DNA of 64,000 bases from Rhizophagus irregularis (GCF_026210795.1 NC_089448.1:1240001-1304000), one strand, 5' to 3'. Positions 45,030 to 55,724 are shown, counted from the first letter of the stretch. Notes: generated by a model not told the origin, from the letters alone. Made by a program: numbers and translations.

Positions 45030-48000
45030 ATTATGAACGTAAATATTTTAACTAATCATCCAGTGATCATAAATAAATAAATTATAACTTGTTAGCTTTA
45101 TCTTATTAAGATATATTAAATGGTGGTAATGTGGCAATTTCATATTTCTATTAGGCCACACAGATTCAATTTTTCAGTTCACGTAACATTGAAATTTAAA
45201 ATCGACTTGGGGACCCAGGTTTATTGTTTATTAGTAAAGAAAGTTTATATATATAATCGTGACATTTGATTGGTTGACTTTTAGAAGGGAGGAATTTATT
45301 TTCACTCTAGAAGTTCTCAGCCGCATGATAAACTTACCCGCCAATAAAATTACGTCCTGATCACGTGATAAATTTTTTATATATTAACTTTTTTTTATTG
45401 AAATTTGAAAAAGTAACCCGGCTGAGTGAACTGAAAATTTGAATTTGTGTGGCCTTATCATTAAATAAAAAGTTATTAGCATTTATAAATATTTAAGAAT
45501 ATAAAAAATTCTTTCAATAAATAATGTTAATATCTTATTATTTATTAATTCTAAAGGTATAAAACTACCACCATTTAAGATATCTCAAAAAATAATCCAA
45601 CAAGCTATATTTTATCTTTCTGTAATTACTTGATGCCAAGTTAACTTTTAGCATTTTAGTGTATTTAACCAAATAATAAACATTTTTTTTATTGTATTTT
45701 GATATTCAATATATTCAATAAAAAAGATATACTAGATATTATTTTATTATTTATTTGAAATATAAAGATATATTATAAACATTGTGTTTTATAAATATTA
45801 TGTAAATTTTGTAAAGAAAATTTACAAAATTTATAATTGATATAATATTACCAATTACTATAATTCATTTTTAATTGTTATAAAATAATACATTACATAT
45901 TTATGGAAGTTAACATATATATATCACATTAAGAATTTATAAGGAAGATATATAAATAAACTTATAAATTATATTATATCAATTATTATAATTTATTATT
46001 TTAATTACTATAAAGATTTTTTAATATAATTCAACAATTAATTATTCAATTCATTACATATACTATTATATAAGTTATAGTATAGATATACTATTTGTTT
46101 TGAATTTAGAATTTAAAAATTGGTTTATTGAAAAAAATATTGATTTTTTAATTTTTTATTTTTTTACTATTAGATGCCAATTATTTAAAAATTGTCAGAA
46201 AATTGGATCTTTTAATGATTAGTCATTAGTATATTAAATATATGTAGTAATTACATAAATATATCTAATATTTAATTCAATTAAATAGTAAATTAAAATA
46301 TATATAGAAGTTACATAAACATATTAGTATTTAATGTAATTTAGTATTTAAAATTATTTATTAAATAAAATATTAATTTTTTCATTTTATCTCCCTCTTT
46401 TATTAGATGCAAATTATTCTAAACTTGTTAAAAAATTAGATTCTTTAATTATTAGTATATTACATATGCATAGAAGTTATATAAACATACCTATTTAATG
46501 TAATTTAGCAATTAAAAAATTATTTATCAATAGGCCATTGATTTTTTTTTTGATTTTATTTTTTTTCTAATTAGATACTATAATTTATTTTAAAAATTAT
46601 TAGAAAATTAAATGATTTGATTTTTTTTAATTATTTGTATATTGAATATTTATGGAAGTTAGATAAACATACCTATTTAATGTAATTTAGTATTTAAAAA
46701 TTATCTTATTAATATAAAACTTAATTTTTGTTCTGTTTTTATTTATTTATTTATTATTAGATACAAATTATTTTAAATATTGTTAGAAATTGGATCAACA
46801 AAATTATTAAAATTAGATTTGCGAATATTGCAGTAATTGTTACAGAAATGTTATTAGTACATTTTTTCGCAAATCCCAAATTTTTTTTTTAATAAATAAT
46901 TTTGTTGATCCAATTTCTAACTTCAATCATCATAATTTCAGTCACTAGTGATCATCCTGATGATAGAAAAATTCTTCTAACAATATTTAAAATAAATTGT
47001 GTTTAATAACAAATAAATAAATAAAGTTTTATATTAATAAGATAATTTATAAATACTAATTACATTAAATAGGTATGTTTATTTAACTTCTAATAGACAT
47101 GTAATATATTAATAATTAAAAGAGCCAAGTCATTTAATTTTTTAACAATTTTTAAAATAATTTGAATTAAATAAAAAAATAAATAAAATCAAAATAAAAT
47201 CAATGTTAATTGTTAAATTACATTAAATAGGTTTATATAACTTTTATGTATATATAATGTATTAATAATTAAATATTTTGACAATTTTTAGATCTAATAA
47301 AAAGAGTAAATAAAAAACAAAAAAAAATCAATATTTTATTTAATAGATAATTTTTAAAAAATAATTAAAAGATCTAATATTCTAGCAATTTTGTATTTAA
47401 TATTAATAAATAAAAACAAATTATTTTTAAATGTTAAATTGCATTAAACAAATATGTTTATATAACTTTCATAGATATACTGACTTATATAATAATATAA
47501 ATAAACTTTATAGCAATTAAAATAATAAATTATAATAATTGGTAAAGTTTGTTATACATTTTCTTTACTATAAATTTATAATGTAATATAAATATGTTAT
47601 ATTAAAGTAAACTTAATAATAAAATTATAGTAATTGGTAAATTATCATATCAATTATAAATTTTTACAAAATTTTCATATAATGTTTATAAAACATGATA
47701 TCACATATATACTTTCATATGTCAAATAAATAATAAAAACAATATAAATATCTTTTTATATGTCTAATTTTTATTGATTATCTAGATACAATAAAAATAA
47801 TTTATTTTTGGTTAAATATACCAAATTACTAAAAGTTAAATTGCATTAACTTGCCATTAAGTGATTGTAAAAAGATAGTATACAGCTTATTGGATTGTAT
47901 TGAGATGTATTAAATGGTGGATTTATAACTTTAGGATTAATAATAAATAATAAGATATTAACATTTTTTTGAAAGAATTTTTTTGTATTCTTAAATAATT

Positions 48001-48300
48001 CTAAATGCATTCAATAACTTCCCATCTATTAATGATAGAAACCACTATTTAACAATTTAACTTATCTTGATGAGACAAAGCTAACAAGCTATAATTTATT
48101 TTTCTATGATCACTGGATTATGATAAGTTACCTTATAAACTAAATTTGGATTATTTTTTTGCATAAATTTGAGCTAATTTTAAACTGAGTCCATTTGGTA
48201 TAAATTTAACACAAAAACTTTCTATAAGGATTAAAATATCTATATTCATAATGCCAGCCAAATTTACAAAAACTGTTCATTTTTATAATTCTGATCAAAT
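45030..48300. other. AT-rich palindromic core of the foldback element
   Basis: Left half 45030-46860 and right half 46880-48300 are inverted copies. Examples: CTTGTTAGCTTTATCTTATT at 45089 against the complement near 48068, and the centre TTGGATCAACAAAATTATT against AATAATTTTGTTGATCCAA. Each half contains direct repeats of about 170 bp with TTATTAGATGCAAATTATT-like words. The right half has an extra block of about 60 bp near 46925-46980 (TCACTAGTGATCATCCTGATG, in part). No coding frame. Confidence 0.8.
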
Positions 48301-48465
48301 TTGCAAACCAGACATTTATGTCCATTTTATAATTCTGGCCAAATAATTCTGACAAATTTTGCTGTGCAAAATTATTTTAAACCTGGCCAAATTAATCTTG
48401 AAAAAAAAATTAAGTAAATGTATGAGTTTTAACGAAATGCATTTATAAATCAATGAATAACGTAA

Positions 48466-48631
48466 GACAAGTATAATCACGTGCTAATCGGCCATTTTAT
48501 TAGCTGCGGCAAGTTAGTACAAAGAATAATTACATCATAAATAAACATATTACATAATCATAAACAATTAAACTATTATTTTACTATATATAGACTACAA
48601 TTCCCACACAAGCCTCTTTAGGCCGTTTTTA
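48466..48631. repeat. DIRS inverted terminal repeat, low-coordinate side
   Basis: GACAAGTATAATCACGTGCT to AGGCCGTTTTTA. It pairs with 52725-52890 with two mismatches (C/T in ATAAT(C/T)ATAAAC and in AATTC(C/T)CACAC). Such high identity suggests a young insertion. Confidence 0.9.
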
Positions 48632-48669
48632 CTAAACTAGTAAATAGGGTGGGAAAAATGGGAGGGAGC

Positions 48670-48778
48670 GTGATTATACTTGTCCTACGTTATTCATTGA
48701 TTTATAAATGCATTTCGTTAAAACTCATACATTTACTTAAATCAATTTCATAACTCCGGACAAGTATAATCACGTGCT
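48670..48778. repeat. DIRS internal complementary region
   Basis: The first part (to 48738) is the complement of the outer end at 48412-48480, with one mismatch. The second part (from 48739) is the exact complement of the other outer end at 52871-52910. The junction ...CATTTACTT/AAATCAATTTC... therefore copies the two element ends head to head. In the DIRS replication model it templates closure of the circular intermediate. The recombinase stop codon (complement of CTA, 48777-48779) lies in its last bases. Confidence 0.9.
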
Positions 48779-50342
48779 ACTGCAGAGAATCATTAATGAC
48801 TTCGTCTAAAGAATCGTGACCCACACGTGCTTCCGATAAAATCAACGAAGAAACCTGATTACGTTCTAACATCAATTTAATACCCCTTTGGTAGAAACGG
48901 TGATAAACCGAATTACTAGACCAATTGCCAAGTGCTAGTACGGTCTCCAATCCAGCCCCAGCATTTTGAGCGAAAAAAGCTGCCAATACACGCATATCTT
49001 TAGCTGTTGAACCCGAAGAGGAAATCTTTAAAATAGATTTTATCCATCCGGCAATAGTATCCACGGAAGCTGGTGAGTGAGGTTCTTTTGTAATAAGAAA
49101 AAGAGCGCGTTTTTGATCAGCAGATACACGCCATAGGGAAGTTCTTGATAACAAAGAAGTAACAGCTTCATATGGACAAAGATGTCTTTCATCTGGGTAA
49201 ACACCAACAAAAATCTTTTTTAATCGGGATTTTGTTGTGGAGGCTGAATGTGCAACCGCGATATTATATTCCTTGGGTGCGACACAATTGAACGAAATAG
49301 AAGACCTTGTCTTGGTATAATCAAAAGCATTAATCCGATGAAGATCTGACAGACGACACGCTGAAATCAAAGCCAATAAAAAGGCTGTTTTGCAAGTAAG
49401 TTCTCTAATAGACATGGTTGAATTGTCACCCAAGGAAACAATAAATTCTAACGAAGGAATAATATCAATAGCGTCATCTGACTTTGAAGTAGGAGGCTTA
49501 TCGATCCGAATAGCTTGCATAGCTTTTAAAATGTCTGGGTGAGTTCCAATTGAGAAATTATCAATTCGTTCGTGGATTTCACTAATGGCTGATCTATAGC
49601 CAGCGATAGTATTATATGATTTTCCAAATGTCAACATGTTGGAAAAAAATTCACAAATCTTATTTATAGGGCAAGTAACAGGATCGACGTGTTGTGAGTC
49701 ACACCAATGTTCCCATACTCGAATAGCTGAAGACACTGTTCTTGAAGATCTATTATCCACTGACAATGAGAGTAAGTTAATAGTTTTATCCGAAAAGCCT
49801 TTGTCTTTGTTCCTAGTCTGGAAATATTGCAAGCGAGCAGTTTCCACTGTGGATTGCGAAGTGGGTGTATTTGGGGAGGTGATGATGGGCAAAGAATTTC
49901 GTTGGAGCAAATCAATATCGGTAGATCTATTAATAGGCTCATTAATAACGGTAACCATGGGGCTGACGGCCACATCGGAACCAGAATAGTCATAGAAGCC
50001 TTTTCCCGAATCAGTTTTGCCAATATCCGTGGAATTAAAACCCAAGGAGGGTTCGACCATAGTTTCATTTTGGACCACTTTTGCCGAAAAGCATCCATCC
50101 CTTTGGCAAACGGATCCATTTTCCATGCATAATAACGGGGAAGTTGGGTGTTGGTTCTGCTTGCAAATAGATCCAATTGATAAGGACCCCATATCTTGTT
50201 GAATACGTTGAAGATTTTGCGATGTAACTTCCATTCGTTCTTTTCGATAATTATCCTTGATGCTAGATCTGCTTCCACATTTTTTATGCCGGGAATGTGT
50301 TCCGCTATCAACTTTAGATTGCGTTTCAGACATAATGTCCAC
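48777..50342 (-). CDS. DIRS tyrosine recombinase (YR)
   Basis: An open frame of 521 codons. The first 150 or so residues overlap the RNase H frame and are probably not all used; the true start is uncertain. From about residue 165 the sequence reads as a phage-integrase-like N-terminal SAM domain (KTINLLSLSV, AIRVWEHWCDSQHVDPVTCP, FGKSYNTIAGYRSAISEIH). The catalytic domain follows, with the first Arg in SACRLSDLHRI, a K-x-x-R box (KDMRVLA) and the Tyr segment WSSNSVYHRFYQRG. This enzyme integrates the circular DNA copy into the genome. The gene ends inside the internal complementary region. The frame is intact. Confidence 0.85.
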   Translation of the reverse strand: MDIMSETQSKVDSGTHSRHKKCGSRSSIKDNYRKERMEVTSQNLQRIQQDMGSLSIGSICKQNQHPTSPLLCMENGSVCQRDGCFSAKVVQNETMVEPSLGFNSTDIGKTDSGKGFYDYSGSDVAVSPMVTVINEPINRSTDIDLLQRNSLPIITSPNTPTSQSTVETARLQYFQTRNKDKGFSDKTINLLSLSVDNRSSRTVSSAIRVWEHWCDSQHVDPVTCPINKICEFFSNMLTFGKSYNTIAGYRSAISEIHERIDNFSIGTHPDILKAMQAIRIDKPPTSKSDDAIDIIPSLEFIVSLGDNSTMSIRELTCKTAFLLALISACRLSDLHRINAFDYTKTRSSISFNCVAPKEYNIAVAHSASTTKSRLKKIFVGVYPDERHLCPYEAVTSLLSRTSLWRVSADQKRALFLITKEPHSPASVDTIAGWIKSILKISSSGSTAKDMRVLAAFFAQNAGAGLETVLALGNWSSNSVYHRFYQRGIKLMLERNQVSSLILSEARVGHDSLDEVINDSLQ

Positions 50343-52080
50343 AAATTCTCTGCAATCTTTGAGAGATCCAGAGATATCGTCCCGCCCTGATGGTTAATAT
50401 AAGCTACACACGTCATGTTGTCTGTTTGAATCAATATCGTTTGATTCACTAGCTCCTTGAACGTGAGAATGGAGAACTGAATCGCCTTCAGTTCCAGAAT
50501 ATTGATGTGAAGAGTTGACTCCAACTGAGTCCAATTTCCGTGGATAGTCAAGTTGTCCTGGGACGCACCCCAGCCGGTATTTGACGCATCTGTGTGAATT
50601 ATAGTACTTGGTTCTTCCTGGATTAAACTTCTTCCATTCCAGGAAGGGAGATTTTTTATCCACCACTCGAGCTGCAACTTGCTTTCGTCGGAGAGCTGTA
50701 CTGTACCGTTCCACCCGTGCAGTTTCAGACCATAATTTTTGTCTCGGAGCAGAGCTCTGGAGTATAGACGAGCTGGAAAAACCACTGACGTTCACACGTC
50801 AAATGATCAAAAATAGGCAAAAAAAATGGCGCAAATCGCATAAACTATTGGCAAATTTGTATAAACTATTTACAAATAGTATAGGTTAATTCGTAAATTG
50901 CCAAAAACAGCCAAGAATAGCCAAGAATAGCCAAGAATAGCCACTGCTTTTCGCGCCATTTTTTTTGCCGATTTTTAGCATTTCGACCTGTGGTTGTTGC
51001 CAATATCTTTCCGATTAGAGACGCTAGCTTCCGGACAGGTATTTTGGATAGATGTACTGCCTTTTTGCATTCGTTCACTAGGTCCTTTACTTTTGTCCGC
51101 GGGAGGACAAAGGTCATCGTCTTTGTGTTAATCTTGAAGCCTAGATACTCTATCGATTGAGAGGGTACGAGCATTGACTTTTCTTTGTTGATTGTAAATC
51201 CCATTCTTTCTAAGGTATCCATGACTTCCTTTAACTGTTGTAACGCTTCGTCTTTCGTCCTTGCCATTATGAGTATGTCGTCTAGATATATCATCAATCT
51301 GATGCCTTGATTCCGAAGAGATTTTATCACTGGACGAAGGATCTTGGTGAACACCCTCGGACTTGTTGTTAAACCGAAAGGTAAACATGTGAAACAAAAA
51401 CGTCTGTTCTGGAAATCGAAAGAAAAATAAGGTTGTTGGTCCACTGCTAGGGGAACATGGAAGAAAGCTTGATTTAAATCTATGGACACCATATAATCGT
51501 TCCGTCGGATCATAGATTTCAACAATTCTAAGTTTTCCATTTTGAAATGTTGGTAGTATACGAACTGATTCAGTTTTCGTAAGTCTATGACAGGTCGGAG
51601 TTTCCCCCTTTTTTGGGTACTAAAAACAGGTCGGACAAAAAACATGGAGTATCGATATCTAATTCTCGAATTGCTCCAATCCGTAATAATGCTTGAATCT
51701 CGTCGTAAAAAATCTTGAGATCTTTCTTGTATTGGCGATTGGGTGAAATAGGATGAACTTCTAAAGGAGGGACTGTTAACCATTCTGGACGATAACCATA
51801 TTGGACAATATCTGTAACCCAATTTTTGCCAAAAGACGCGATCCAATGGTCTTTGAAGTGGGAGATCCTTCCAGCGATCTTTGAGGAAGTTGAAGAAGAA
51901 ATTATTTTTGGTTGTTTGTTGACGTGCTTGACTGAAAATTTCCCTGCGATTGTGAGTGTGATTGGGATCGTGAATAATTACGGTTCTTTCCTTTGTAAGA
52001 ATTGTATGAATTTTGAGATCCTGTTGTAGGTGATTTAAAACTGACAGGAGAGTATTGTTTCTGTTTTGAATTTTGTTGAG
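49664..52080 (-). pseudogene. DIRS reverse transcriptase-RNase H gene, split by a MITE
   Basis: The RT fingers/palm lie at 51,640-51,270: RPVIDLRKLNQFVYYQHFKM, MVSIDLNQAFFHVPL, CFTCLPFGLTTSPRVF, then YLDD (51288-51277). After IGKILATT the frame is broken by a 200-bp MITE and its GTT duplication, then resumes in another frame with VFPARLYSRALLRD. RNase H follows (HTDASNTGWGAS, ILELKAIQF, QTDNMTCVAYINHQGG, EADLASR), then the DLFASRTNTQLPRYYAW region common after DIRS RNase H. Insert plus duplication is 203 bp, which accounts exactly for the frame change; no other lesion is seen. The 5' limit is unclear because the frame overlaps gag. It overlaps the recombinase frame by 679 bp. Confidence 0.85.
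50793..50992. mobile_element. 200-bp MITE inside the DIRS reverse transcriptase
   Basis: The ends are inverted: left CACACGTCAAATG and right complement CACAGGTCGAAATG, both then AAAAAT(A/C)GGC and AAAAAAAATGGCGC. A 3-bp repeat GTT flanks it (50790-50792 and 50993-50995). The interior has four short AATAGCCAAG units. The 3-bp duplication and CACA ends fit a small CACTA-like derivative; the superfamily is unproven. Confidence 0.8.
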
Positions 52081-52081
52081 C

Positions 52082-52687
52082 TCATTTCTTTTGAAAAGCA
52101 GCTTCATTAAACAATTTGTTAATTTCATTTTCTTGTTGAACCAACTCTGGTAGTTTATCCCCGAAAACACCTCGTTGACCGGTAGGTTTTCTATAATTGG
52201 AAGAGAGGTTCTTAAGTGCCAGTTCCCTACGTAGGTCGTTTCCGTATGATGAGGCGTCCAAAAGGAGGGCTCTTGAGTTGAGTACTGTCTGTTCAAGTTG
52301 GAGCCAAGACTCGTAAGAATCTCCAGAGTCTTCGGTCGGCTTTGAAGCATAAACCATCCTGAGTGTATTATCGATCGGTCTAAGAACTGAGGACGTTTTA
52401 TAGAGCAGTCTACTATAGTTTTTGTCAGTTTCTTTATCAAAACGGGACATGATGGATAACATGCGTTGTTCCATCTTGAGTGGTGTAAAGGATATATCTT
52501 TATTTCGAGGTTCAGCCTGAAAAATTTTTTTCTTAACAACAGGCTCGAGAGAGTTTCCACAATAAATTTCTGTGGGTAAGTTTGCCATGGGACCGCAAGC
52601 AGTCCAGGTATTTGAGTCGTTTTCCTCAAAATCGAGGTCATCTTCATTTGTATTATTAATATTATTAACGTTTTCTTCGTTAGTCAT
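52082..52687 (-). CDS. DIRS gag-like protein, 201 aa
   Basis: The first frame of the DIRS element, starting 38 bp inside the high-coordinate inverted repeat. It has an acidic N-terminus (NEDDLDFEEND), a central predicted-helical region (LYKTSSVLRPIDNTLRMVYA, SWLQLEQTVLNSRALLLDAS) and a C-terminal charged segment. No zinc knuckle is present, as in other DIRS gag proteins. Role by position: the structural/nucleocapsid protein of the replication particle. It overlaps the upstream extension of the RT frame. Confidence 0.7.
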   Translation of the reverse strand: MTNEENVNNINNTNEDDLDFEENDSNTWTACGPMANLPTEIYCGNSLEPVVKKKIFQAEPRNKDISFTPLKMEQRMLSIMSRFDKETDKNYSRLLYKTSSVLRPIDNTLRMVYASKPTEDSGDSYESWLQLEQTVLNSRALLLDASSYGNDLRRELALKNLSSNYRKPTGQRGVFGDKLPELVQQENEINKLFNEAAFQKK

Positions 52688-52724
52688 TTCTTGAAGATGT
52701 TAACAAGAGCGAACCGCAACAAGT

Positions 52725-52890
52725 TAAAAACGGCCTAAAGAGGCTTGTGTGAGAATTGTAGTCTATATATAGTAAAATAATAGTTTAATTGTTTATAATT
52801 ATGTAATATGTTTATTTATGATGTAATTATTCTTTGTACTAACTTGCCGCAGCTAATAAAATGGCCGATTAGCACGTGATTATACTTGTC
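52725..52890. repeat. DIRS inverted terminal repeat, high-coordinate side
   Basis: Partner of 48466-48631. It contains the 5' end of the transcribed element and lies directly upstream of gag, so the promoter should be here; TATATATAG (near 52765) is a candidate TATA word. The extension CGGAGTTATGAAATTGATTT follows outward. Confidence 0.9.
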
Positions 52891-53039
52891 CGGAGTTATG
52901 AAATTGATTTGCCTTTTTTATAGTTATAAGGTGATATAAAATATTTATTAATGAAGTTGGTAAATGAATATGCAGTCAAAAATTATAAAATTGTCTTATT
53001 TATAATTAAAATACTGGATGGATGGGTGCAAAAAATCAA

Positions 53040-54310
53040 AAATCATGGACATAAATAATGTTTGTGCTTGACAAAGGTTATCTACCATAAGACAAAGGAT
53101 AAGCATAATAAATATTACAGACATAAATGTCTGTGCTTTACAAAGATTATTATAAGTATAACAAAAATCACAGACATAAATGTCTGTGCTTGATAAAGGT
53201 TATCATAAGACAAAAGATAAGTATAATAAATATTACAAACATAAATGTCTGTGTTTGACAAAGATTATCATAAGTATAACAAAAATCATGGACTGGTCTT
53301 GACAAAGGTTATCACAAATATCACAGACATAAATGTCTGTGCTTGGCAAAGGTTATCACAAATATCATGGACATAAATGTCTGTGCTTGACAAAGGTTAT
53401 CATAAATATCATGGACATAAATGTCTGTGCTTGACAAAGGTTATCATAAATATCACAGACATATATAAATGTCTGTGCTTGACAAAGGTTATTATAAATA
53501 TCACGGACATAAATGTCCATACCTGACAAGTAGTATCATCATGAGCAATTGACAACAAATATCATGATCGTATATGACAAGGAGCATCATTAACAAATAT
53601 TACAGACATAAATGTCCGTACCTGACAAGGAGTATCATCATAAGCAATTGACAACAAATATCATGGTTGTATATGACAAGGAGCATCATCAACAAATATT
53701 ACGGACATAAATGTCCTTACCTGACAAGTAGTATTATCATGAGCAATTGACAACAAATATCATGGTCGTATATGACAAGGAGCATCATTAACAAATATCA
53801 CGGACATAAATGTCCTTACCTGACAAGGAGTATCATTATAAGCAATTGACAACAAATATCATGGTCGTATCTGACAAGGAGCATCATCAACAAAAATCAC
53901 GGACATAAATGTCCGTACCTGACAAGTAGTATCATCATGAGCAATTGACAACAAATATCATGGTCGTATATGACAAGAAGCATCATTAACAAATATCACG
54001 GACATAAATGTCCGTACCTGACAAGGGATATCATCATGAGTAATTGACAACAAATATCACAACCATATCTGACAAGGAGCATCATCAACAAATATCACGG
54101 ACATAAATGTCCGTACCTGACAAGGAGCATCATTATGAGCAATTGACAACAAATATCACAGTTGTATCTGACAAGGAGCGTCATCAACAAATATCACAGA
54201 CATAAATGTCCGTACCTGACAAGGAGTATCATCATGAGCAATTGACAACAAATATCACAGCCATATCTGACAAGAAGCATCATCAACAAATATCACAGAC
54301 ATAAATGTTT
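53040..54310. repeat. Foldback right-arm tandem arrays
   Basis: Mirror of 43870-44730: first about 50-bp units (GACATAAATGTCTGTGCTTGA, in part), then about eight 99-bp units with ACGGACATAAATGTCCGTAC and GAGCAATTGACAACAAATAT. The right arm has more 99-bp units than the left (about eight against six), so the arms have changed copy number independently. Confidence 0.88.
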
Positions 54311-54520
54311 TGTATATGACTATAAGTGAGTATAATAATATATTGTTGGATTAAATTAATTAGCATGATTTGTTTCTATGACACAGCATGACAAGTCAAA
54401 GTATATTACAGACATGGGTTAAAACCATGGGCGGACCACGAAGGATATAACCTAGACACTTGAGACATGAAATGTATTGGTTAGAACCTTTGTCGATCGG
54501 TTGAATGGGGTGGAACTCTG

Positions 54521-54938
54521 TGGATCCATTCCACGTGGTTTGTTACAGGGTATTCGGAAAATATTGGTTCCACTTGGAATTTCCATGATGGTTCCACGTA
54601 GAATTCTCAGTAGATCTTAACCGGCAAAAACTTCCTGATAGTAGATTGTTGAAAATTATATGTGATTAGGCCTTTATTCATGATTATTTTATTTACTATG
54701 AAAAATAATTGTAATCCAAAAACTATAAAAAGTTTTGAAATAAATAATAGCAAATTTATTTATTTTATTTATAAAATTAATAAAAATTTTTGCAAATATA
54801 AAATGAATATTAAAAATTATAAGATATTTTTCATAAAATTGATCGAATTAGAAGTTTTTTTCTGATTCGTTTAACATACATAAAATCTGTAATTTCAAGC
54901 AAGTATTATTATTAAAATTTGTTCAATATATCAAATTA
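54521..54938. other. AT-rich flank, no gene seen
   Basis: Just outside the foldback. It has several CCACGT/ACGTGG and TTCCAC words (54530-54610) and then very AT-rich sequence. The 67-codon frame at 54662-54865 is K/I/N low complexity. Confidence 0.4.
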
Positions 54939-55285
54939 AGATTAATTCTTGGGAGATTAATTTCACTAGCAATAATCAAGATTTCGACATATAGTTACTT
55001 AAAGGCTAAATCCTTGCTTCATAAGTATTATATTATATCAAAGTTTGAATTTATTTCCATGCAATTAATTTTTTTTGGGGAAAAAAGTTATAAATTTTCT
55101 TACCTCAATATCAATAGGTATAATAATATTTGATAAACTGATAAAGAAATAAGGAAAACGATAATTTAAAATAGTCACACGAACACGAAATATTTTACGT
55201 ACGGATCATTGTTACTACAATAGTTATACTATAAATTCACTAACCTACAAAAATTCTAGTGCATTTTGAGATAGTTTCGGTACCT
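54939..55285 (-). pseudogene. BTB-TLDc gene relic (exon 1 and start of exon 2)
   Basis: It aligns in order with the intact copies: the exon 2 start near 54940-54990 (complement of ATTAATTCTTG..AGATTAA.TTCACT.GAAGCAATCAA-like sequence); an intron-like gap; the exon 1 donor region TTCTTACCTCAATATCA at 55098; then GATAAA and AACGATAATTTAAAAT, and TTTTGAGATA.TTT.GGTA near 55270. Many indels and stops; most of exon 2 (BACK and TLDc) is gone. Confidence 0.6.
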
Positions 55286-55724
55286 TAAAATCTTTTGACC
55301 CAAGAAACCTGACTCAAAGTCGGTCACGTGATTTATCTAACTCGACACACCATTTTTTCTATGCACAGCAAAATGTTCTTTCTTACTTCAAGAATCCTGA
55401 AAAAAAAAGATAGAATCCATTCATTTGTTAAAGAGATGAGTCATATCTTTAAATTTGAGACATTACATTTGAAGAAATTAGATCCGCTAAATCAATTAAC
55501 CCAATTATCAATTCATACATCAACATTATTATATGAACGAATTTAGGATTATCTCGTCAAAAATTTAAAATTTTATTTCTTAATAATAAAAAGTAACTTT
55601 TCCTACGATTAGTAACAATCGATTTATTATTGAAAAGTAGAATTTTATTTGGAAAAAAATCTTTTTTTTTTATTTGATCATAACATTAGGAATACACTAG
55701 GATCCTTAATTATTAAAATATTAA

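Larger units (their letters stand above)
48412..52910 (-). mobile_element. DIRS-type tyrosine-recombinase retrotransposon, 4.5 kb
   Basis: The coding order on the minus strand is gag, RT-RNase H, then tyrosine recombinase. It is bounded by 166-bp inverted terminal repeats that differ at two positions, each with a unique outer extension (74-54 bp scale on the low-coordinate side, about 20 bp on the high side). Next to the recombinase gene lies an internal complementary region made of the complements of both extensions joined. This is the hallmark of DIRS-1-like elements, which integrate through a circle by recombination without target duplication. No target duplication is seen: the flanks rejoin as ...AAAAATT/GCCTTTTTT..., matching the uninterrupted left arm of the foldback. 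It is intact except for one MITE in the RT gene. Confidence 0.92.
35673..54512. mobile_element. Giant foldback (palindromic) element with two nested transposons
   Basis: The ends are inverted: left CACCCCATTCAACTGATCAAC and right complement CACCCCATTCAACCGATCGAC, in part. The 8-bp repeat GAACTCTG flanks them (35665-35672 and 54513-54520). Removing the CACTA (35861-43857) and DIRS (48412-52910) insertions leaves about 6.3 kb in which the left arm (about 3.19 kb) and right arm (about 3.13 kb) are inverted copies around a centre near 46,860. The centre reads TTAGAAATTGGATCAACAAA at about 46783 and its complement near 46905. The arms consist of ordered blocks: an outer unique block, a 99-bp tandem array, a shorter array, a GGCCAGAATTATAAAATGG block, and AT-rich direct repeats of about 170 bp. 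There is no coding capacity of its own. Foldback or MULE-related by architecture; superfamily unproven. Confidence 0.85.

Noticed and set aside
49636-50889. Plus-strand open frames over the DIRS genes
   Set aside because: They are antisense shadows of the YR and RT-RNase H frames, which carry clear catalytic motifs.
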